Positions 7,083 through 11,280 of a stretch of 11,280 nt of DNA are shown in pieces (positions within the stretch are counted from its first letter, which is position 1; each line of letters starts with the position of its first letter). The stretch is from NCBI GenBank assembly GCA_021784995.1, contig JAJYHA010000379.1, forward strand, positions 1 to 11,280, read 5' to 3'. The notes under the pieces are model-generated. The model did not search any database, was not told the DNA's origin, and saw only the letters and a program-made list of their open reading frames with translations. Position numbers and translations under genes: made by a program. The stretch comes from Myxococcales bacterium (GTDB lineage Bacteria > Myxococcota > Myxococcia > Myxococcales > Anaeromyxobacteraceae).

Positions 7083-7715
7083 TCAGAACGTGCGGTTCAC
7101 CGCGACCCCGCACACGTCGCCGGTGATGGTCCGCTCCGGGAGCTTGGCCGTCAGGAACACGAAGCAGGAGCTCAGGCCGTTCACGTCGATCGGGACGAGT
7201 CCGCCCGTCGGGCCCTTTCGATAGAGCCCGAGGCTCCCCGTCAACGACTCCGAGAGCGTGATGGCGGTGCCGCTCGCCGTCCCCGAGAGCGTCAGGAACA
7301 GGGAGCCGTCGACCACGAGGTCGTTGGCGTAGGTGCAGTCGTTGATGTTGTTCGTCCGGTCACCGTAGCTGATCGTGACCGCGCCGGAGAGCGTGCACGC
7401 GCCCGTGGCCGGCGGCGTGGGACAGGAGGCGAAGACGTTGCCCGTCGTCGTGACGTGGCCGTCCACGGGGCAGGCCACCACGTAGTTCACCGCCGCGCTC
7501 GTGGACAGGTCCGCCGCCTGCGGGACCGCCACGGTGAGCGCGGTGGACGACGTGCCGCTGGAAGCCCCGCTGTTCGCGAGGGCGTCGGCGATGCTGCTGC
7601 TGATCAGATCGACGTCGGCCTGCTGCAGGCTCCCGCCGCTCGAGGAGCCACCTCCACCGCATCCGGCGCCGAGCGCGACCGACAGAAGCCCAGCGACGGC
7701 TATCCTTCTCGTCAT
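7083..7715 (-). CDS. Putative lipoprotein of unknown function
   Basis: A 210-residue exported protein, family not recognised. The start is ATG at 7715, which has GGGAGG 6 bases upstream; a longer reading from 7775 lacks this. The N-terminus is basic (MTRR), then a short hydrophobic stretch and LGAGC with Cys19 as the likely lipidated residue. The -3 position is Gly rather than the preferred Leu, so the lipobox is slightly atypical. A Gly/Ser linker (CGGGGSSSGGS) follows. The mature part is rich in Thr, Ser, Val and Gly, suggesting beta structure, and has six further cysteines (ACP, SCP, GAC, DCT, SCF, VCG) that could form three disulfides. It is divergent from the FadR-type regulator across a 178-base gap. 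No function is claimed. Confidence 0.75.
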   Translation of the reverse strand: MTRRIAVAGLLSVALGAGCGGGGSSSGGSLQQADVDLISSSIADALANSGASSGTSSTALTVAVPQAADLSTSAAVNYVVACPVDGHVTTTGNVFASCPTPPATGACTLSGAVTISYGDRTNNINDCTYANDLVVDGSLFLTLSGTASGTAITLSESLTGSLGLYRKGPTGGLVPIDVNGLSSCFVFLTAKLPERTITGDVCGVAVNRTF

Positions 7716-7738
7716 CCCTTCCCTCCCGGTCCTGGCTG

Positions 7739-7751
7739 CGCGATCATCGCG
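7739..7751. repeat. Near-perfect dyad in the lipoprotein leader
   Basis: CGCGAT and ATCGCG form 6-base arms around a single C. The dyad lies between the proposed -10 element and the lipoprotein start, a position suited to a repressor site. Confidence 0.3.
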
Positions 7752-7763
7752 ACAGCTCCGCCC

Positions 7764-7792
7764 ATCTTCGAGCACGATCCACGTACGGTCAA
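7764..7792 (-). promoter_or_regulatory. Candidate sigma-70-like promoter for the lipoprotein gene
   Basis: On the minus strand a -35 element TTGACC (7792-7787, 5 of 6 to consensus) is followed after 17 bases by GAAGAT (7769-7764, 3 of 6). Transcription would begin near 7757, about 40 bases before the ATG. The -10 is weak, so this is a tentative call. Confidence 0.35.
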
Positions 7793-7837
7793 AGTCCTTC
7801 GCGCACCCGTGTGCCTTCGTCGGTGGAGGTGGGCGCC

Positions 7838-7889
7838 TGGTGCAAGCACGGCCGCCCTGGTGTAAAGTGAGCTCAGGTTTGTATGATTA
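7838..7889 (+). promoter_or_regulatory. Phased operator-like sites and -10 of the FadR-type regulator
   Basis: Three sites resemble the FadR-subfamily operator pattern TNGTNNNACNA: TGGTGCAAGCA (7838-7848, one mismatch), TGGTGTAAAGT (7858-7868, two mismatches) and TTGTATGATTA (7879-7889, one mismatch). They start 20 and 21 bases apart, about two helical turns. The last overlaps TATGAT (7882-7887), a good -10 element placed 6 bases before ATG 7894. No convincing -35 was found. The arrangement suggests autorepression by the adjacent regulator. Confidence 0.4.
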
Positions 7890-7893
7890 TCCT

Positions 7894-8625
7894 ATGAGAC
7901 CGCCGCGACCCGCGCCCCGCCCCGCGCACCTCGCCGACTTCGTCGCGGAGGAGCTCCGGCGGCACGTCAGGGGCGCCCGGCTCGCGCCCGGCGCCCGCAT
8001 CGGCACCGAGCGGGAGCTCGTCGCGCGGTTCGGCGTCAGCCGCACGGTGGTGCGCGAGGCCGTGGCCCGGCTCCGGTCCGATGGGCTCGTCGAGAGCCGG
8101 CAGGGGGCGGGGCTCTTCGTGTCACGCGGCGCCGGGCGGCGGGCGTTCCGGCTGGCGGCGCGCGACGCGCGCCTGCACGACGCATTCGAGCTGCGCTTCG
8201 CGGTGGAGGTCGCGGCGGCGTCCCTCGCGGCCACGCGACGCTCGCGCGACGATCTGGCGGTCCTGCGGCGGGCCCTCGCCGACATGGTGCGCGCGGAGGG
8301 CCGCGTCGAGGCCGACCGCCGCTTCCACGCGGCGGTCGCGTCCGCCACCGGCAACGCGCTCTACGCCTCGTTCCTCGCCTTCCTGTCCGACGAGCTCGGC
8401 GCCGCGATCCGCGAGGCGGTCGAGCACACCGCGCGGCACCTCCCGGCGTCGGTCGGCGACGTCCTCGAGGAGCACCGGGAGATCCTCGTCGCCATCGAGG
8501 CCGGGGCGCCGGAGCGCGCCCGCGCGGCGATGGCGGGGCACCTCGAGAACGCGCAGCGGCGGCTCGGCACGGACGACCACGCGCCGCTGCACGTCGCCGC
8601 GGACCCGCGTCGCCACGCCGGCTGA
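7894..8625 (+). CDS. GntR/FadR-family (FCD) transcriptional regulator
   Basis: A 243-residue DNA-binding regulator. The winged helix-turn-helix is at about 12-78, with GTERELVARFGVSRTVVREA (37-56) and the wing LVESRQGAGLFV. The C-terminal FCD ligand domain (about 95-225) keeps the likely metal ligands Asp141 and His145 (ADRRFH), His194 (EEHREI) and His216 (AGHLENA), so it probably binds a carboxylate through a metal. The ATG at 7894 is chosen because the family N-terminus begins there and the region upstream is AT-richer and regulatory; an in-frame extension back to 7501 would run through the divergent lipoprotein gene. No Shine-Dalgarno precedes the ATG and a -10 lies 6 bases before it, so the mRNA may be leaderless. 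It lies 74 bases before the ACS transporter and probably controls it, the dehydrogenase and itself. Confidence 0.88.
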   Translation: MRPPRPAPRPAHLADFVAEELRRHVRGARLAPGARIGTERELVARFGVSRTVVREAVARLRSDGLVESRQGAGLFVSRGAGRRAFRLAARDARLHDAFELRFAVEVAAASLAATRRSRDDLAVLRRALADMVRAEGRVEADRRFHAAVASATGNALYASFLAFLSDELGAAIREAVEHTARHLPASVGDVLEEHREILVAIEAGAPERARAAMAGHLENAQRRLGTDDHAPLHVAADPRRHAG

Positions 8626-8699
8626 CCTCGCTCCCTGCGCCCGTGCGCCACCCTTCCCACCGGCGGTCCCGGCCGCCCAGCCCTCCAGAGGACCCCACG

Positions 8700-10028
8700 A
8701 TGCCGACGGATGCCGAGCTCGAAGCCAGGACGATGCGGCGGATCACCTGGCGCCTCGTCCCGTTCCTGATGCTCTGCTACTTCATCGCGTACGTCGACCG
8801 CGTGAACGTCGGGTTCGCGGCGCTGCAGATGAACAAGGACCTCGGCCTGAGCGCCGCGCAGTTCGGCCTCGGCGGCGGCATCTTCTTCGTCTCGTACTTC
8901 CTGTTCGAGGTGCCGAGCAACCTCGTGATGCAGAAGGTCGGCGCGCGGCTCTGGATCGCCCGCATCATGATCACCTGGGGCCTCATCTCCTCCGGGATGG
9001 TGCTCATCTCCGGGTCGAGGTCGTTCCTCGCGCTGCGGTTCCTGCTCGGCGCCGCGGAGGCCGGCTTCTTCCCCGGCGTGATCCTGTACCTGACCTACTG
9101 GTTCCCCGCGAGGTACCGCGCGCGCATCGTCGCCGTCTTCATGGTGGCGATCCCGGCGTCGAGCTTCCTGGGCTCCCCACTCTCGGCGGTGCTGCTGGAC
9201 CTCCACGGCCTCGCCGGGCTGAAGGGGTGGCAGTGGATGTTCCTCGTCGAGGCGATCCCGGCGGTCCTGCTCGGCCTCGCGGCGCTGCTCCTCCTCCCCG
9301 ACTCGCCGGCGCGCGCGACGTGGCTGCCGGCCGAGGAGCGCGCGTGGCTCCGCGCGGCGCTCGAGGCGGAGCAGCCCCGCGTGCCGACCGTGCCCCACGG
9401 CTCGCTCTGGCGCGTGCTCTCGAACCCGTACGTCCTCGTCGCCGCGATCGTGTACGCGGGCGGCACCGGCGCGAGCGTGTGCCTCTCGATCTGGCAGCCG
9501 CAGATCATCAAGGCGCACGGGCTCACCAACATGCAGACCGGGCTCCTGAACTCGGTGCCGTTCGGCGTCGCCTCGGTCGCGATGGTGCTCTGGGGCCGCC
9601 GCTCCGACCGCACGGGCGAGCGGACGTGGCACACCGCCCTCCCCTCGGCGCTCATCGCCGTCAGCCTGCTGGCCGCGATCCCCGCGAGATCGCTCCCGCT
9701 CACGCTCATGGTCCTGTGCGCCGCCGTCGTCGGCACCTACTGCTTCAAGGGCCCGTTCTGGGCCCTCTCCACGGGCTGGCTGTCGTCGGCGACCGCCGCG
9801 GCGGGCATCGCGCAGATCAACGCCATCGGCAACCTCGGCGGCTTCGGCGGGACCTACCTGCTCGGCGTCATCAAGGACCGGACCGGCAGCTACGCGCTCG
9901 GCCTGCTGCCGCTGGCGGCCCTGACCGCGGCCGGCGCGATCGGCATCGTCGTCGCGAGCCGCGCCGCGCGGGCGCGCGACGAGGCGGCGCGCGCGACGGA
10001 CACGCGCCGGACCGGCGAGGCGGCGTGA
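8700..10028 (+). CDS. MFS transporter of the ACS (anion:cation symporter) family
   Basis: A 442-residue inner-membrane carrier with about 12 helices. ACS-type signatures include YVDRVNVGFAALQMNKDLGL (31-50), LFEVPSNLVMQKVGARLW (68-85), AEAGFFPGVILYLTYWFPAR (119-138) and GWQWMFLVEAIPAVLLG (176-192). Relatives carry tartrate, galactonate, phthalate, hydroxyphenylacetate and similar carboxylates; which one applies here cannot be read. ATG 8700 is preferred to the in-frame GTG at 8643 because AGAGGA lies 7 bases upstream and family members start near this point. The stop overlaps the start of the ydiJ-like gene (GTGA at 10025-10028), indicating coupled translation. The partner enzyme makes a 2-hydroxy acid the likeliest cargo. 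Confidence 0.9.
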   Translation: MPTDAELEARTMRRITWRLVPFLMLCYFIAYVDRVNVGFAALQMNKDLGLSAAQFGLGGGIFFVSYFLFEVPSNLVMQKVGARLWIARIMITWGLISSGMVLISGSRSFLALRFLLGAAEAGFFPGVILYLTYWFPARYRARIVAVFMVAIPASSFLGSPLSAVLLDLHGLAGLKGWQWMFLVEAIPAVLLGLAALLLLPDSPARATWLPAEERAWLRAALEAEQPRVPTVPHGSLWRVLSNPYVLVAAIVYAGGTGASVCLSIWQPQIIKAHGLTNMQTGLLNSVPFGVASVAMVLWGRRSDRTGERTWHTALPSALIAVSLLAAIPARSLPLTLMVLCAAVVGTYCFKGPFWALSTGWLSSATAAAGIAQINAIGNLGGFGGTYLLGVIKDRTGSYALGLLPLAALTAAGAIGIVVASRAARARDEAARATDTRRTGEAA

Positions 10029-11280
10029 TCCCGCGGCTGCGAGCGCCGGCGCCGGCCGCCCCGACCTACGCGCGCTTCCTCGACGAGCTGCGGCGGTCCG
10101 GGTTCGAGGGCGACGCCTCCACCGCCCACTCCGACCGGACGGTCCTCGCGACCGACAACTCGGTGTACCAGATCCCGCCGCAGGCGGCGGTGTTCCCGCG
10201 CCACGCGCGCGACGTGCAGCGCGTGGTCCGGCTCGCGGCCGACCCGCGCTTCCACGCGGTGAAGCTGGCGCCGCGCGGGGGCGGCACCGGCACCAACGCC
10301 CAGTCGCTCACCGACGGGATCGTGGTGGACGTCTCGCGCCACATGAACCGCATCCTGGAGGTGAACCCGGCGGAGCGCTGGGCGCGGGTCGAGGCCGGCG
10401 TGGTGAAGGACCAGCTCGGCGCCGAGATCGCCGGCCACGGGCTCTTCTTCGCGCCCGAGCTGTCGACCTCGAACCGCGCCACCCTCGGCGGGATGGTGAA
10501 CACCGACGCGAGCGGCCAGGGGTCGGTCGTGTACGGCAAGACGCGCGACCACGTCCTGGAGCTCGCCACCGTGCTCACGGACGGGACGCTCTGGCGCTCG
10601 TCGCCGATCGACGACGCCGAGCTCGCGTCGATCCGCGCGCGCGACGACCTCGTCGGCGCGGTCCACCGCGCGGTCGACGACATCGCGCGCGAGAACGCCG
10701 AGCTCGTGCGGCGCCACTTCCCGAAGCTGAACCGCTGCCTCACCGGCTACGACCTCGCGCACGTGCGCGACGCGCGCGGCCGCTTCGACCTGAACTCCGT
10801 GCTCTGCGGCTCCGAGGGGACCCTCGGGCTCGTGGTCGAGGCCAGGGTCAACCTGCTCCCCATCCCCCGGCACGCCGCACTCGTGAACCTCCGCTACGGC
10901 GACTTCGACGGCGCGCTGCGCGACGCGCCGGCGCTGATGGCGTTCGGCCCGTCCTCGATCGAGACCGTCGACGGCACCGTCCTCGCCCTCGCCCGCAAGG
11001 ACATCCTGTGGAGCGACGTGGCCGAGTTCTTCCCCGACGACCCGGAGGGGCCGGCGCACGCCGTGAACCTCATCGAGTTCGTGGGCGACGACGCGGGCGA
11101 GGTCGAGGCGCGCGTCGCGCGGCTCGTCGCGGCGCTGGGCGCGGGCGGCGGCGGGCGCGGGCGGCGCGGCCACACCGTGGCCCGCGGCGGCGCCATCGCG
11201 CGGGTGTGGGCGATGCGCAAGAAGGGCGTCGGCCTGCTCGGGAACGTCGAGGGCGAGCGGCGGCCGATCCCCTTCGTGGA
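10025..11280 (+). CDS. ydiJ: YdiJ-type FAD-linked D-2-hydroxyacid dehydrogenase, 5' part
   Basis: The first 418 codons of a large FAD-dependent oxidoreductase whose relatives have about 1,000 residues and add a C-terminal iron-sulphur region; here only the FAD part is in view. GTG at 10025 gives the family N-terminus VIPRL. The FAD-binding motifs are PRGGGTGTNAQSL (83-95), PELSTSNRATLGGMVNTD (144-161), ASGQGSVVYGKTRDHV (162-177) and CGSEGTLG (261-268). NFPKLNRFLTGYDL-like HFPKLNRCLTGYDL (231-244) and AMRKKGVGLLGN (396-407) closely match E. coli YdiJ as I remember it. That enzyme is reported to oxidise D-2-hydroxyglutarate; other relatives act on D-lactate or similar acids. A Gly/Arg-rich stretch (372-382) replaces a more ordinary loop. 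Coupling to an ACS transporter suggests oxidation of an imported 2-hydroxy acid. Confidence 0.93.
   Translation, partial: MIPRLRAPAPAAPTYARFLDELRRSGFEGDASTAHSDRTVLATDNSVYQIPPQAAVFPRHARDVQRVVRLAADPRFHAVKLAPRGGGTGTNAQSLTDGIVVDVSRHMNRILEVNPAERWARVEAGVVKDQLGAEIAGHGLFFAPELSTSNRATLGGMVNTDASGQGSVVYGKTRDHVLELATVLTDGTLWRSSPIDDAELASIRARDDLVGAVHRAVDDIARENAELVRRHFPKLNRCLTGYDLAHVRDARGRFDLNSVLCGSEGTLGLVVEARVNLLPIPRHAALVNLRYGDFDGALRDAPALMAFGPSSIETVDGTVLALARKDILWSDVAEFFPDDPEGPAHAVNLIEFVGDDAGEVEARVARLVAALGAGGGGRGRRGHTVARGGAIARVWAMRKKGVGLLGNVEGERRPIPFV

Noticed and set aside
7501..7893. Upstream in-frame extension of the FadR-type regulator
   Set aside because: It would overlap the divergent lipoprotein gene and its promoter region, and the added residues do not resemble the family. 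The winged-helix domain starts soon after ATG 7894.
9890..11173. 427-codon minus-strand ORF
   Set aside because: Antisense to the ydiJ-like gene, whose plus-strand product carries clear FAD-binding motifs.
1..11280. CRISPR array, tRNA, rRNA, insertion sequence or phage element
   Set aside because: No regularly spaced repeats, cloverleaf signatures, transposase motifs or long terminal inverted repeats were seen. Composition is even across the window apart from short promoter islands.

Overview
The window is very GC-rich (roughly 70% or more by eye, with G or C in nearly all third codon positions). It uses GTG, TTG and ATG starts, packs genes tightly with GTGA stop/start overlaps, and carries many long antisense ORFs that are only a by-product of composition. 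This fits a free-living, metabolically versatile Gram-negative bacterium with a periplasm, such as a myxobacterium of the Anaeromyxobacter type or another high-GC soil proteobacterium. The taxon is an inference; no rRNA or marker gene is present.

Layout. (1) Bases 1-2366, minus strand: a two-gene signalling operon. A secreted PhnD-like solute-binding protein is followed, with a 4-base GTGA overlap, by a membrane sensor histidine kinase that runs off the left edge. (2) Bases 2553-5736: a divergent catabolic-looking cluster. A DUF6282-type metal-dependent hydrolase lies on the minus strand. Head to head with it on the plus strand are an MBL-fold hydrolase and an MFS transporter of the aromatic-acid/organic-acid symporter type. 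(3) Bases 5761-5788: a strong hairpin between convergent genes. (4) Bases 5804-6904, minus: an exported type II asparaginase-like amidohydrolase with a possible change in its active-site lid. (5) Bases 7083-7715, minus: a small cysteine-containing lipoprotein of unknown function. (6) Bases 7894-11280, plus: a FadR/GntR-FCD regulator, an ACS-family MFS transporter and the start of a YdiJ-type FAD-linked D-2-hydroxyacid dehydrogenase. The last two overlap by GTGA.

How it works together. Block 6 reads as a self-contained, regulator-controlled unit that takes up and oxidises a 2-hydroxy acid or related carboxylate. The regulator appears to be transcribed without a leader, and three operator-like sites spaced 20-21 bp lie upstream of it. 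Block 2 pairs two hydrolases with a transporter and looks like uptake plus ring- or ester-opening of an unknown organic acid. Block 1 looks like a ligand-sensing module in which the binding protein serves the kinase rather than an importer. Every stretch without a gene is shorter than 200 bases. No tRNA, rRNA, CRISPR array, insertion sequence or phage gene was seen.
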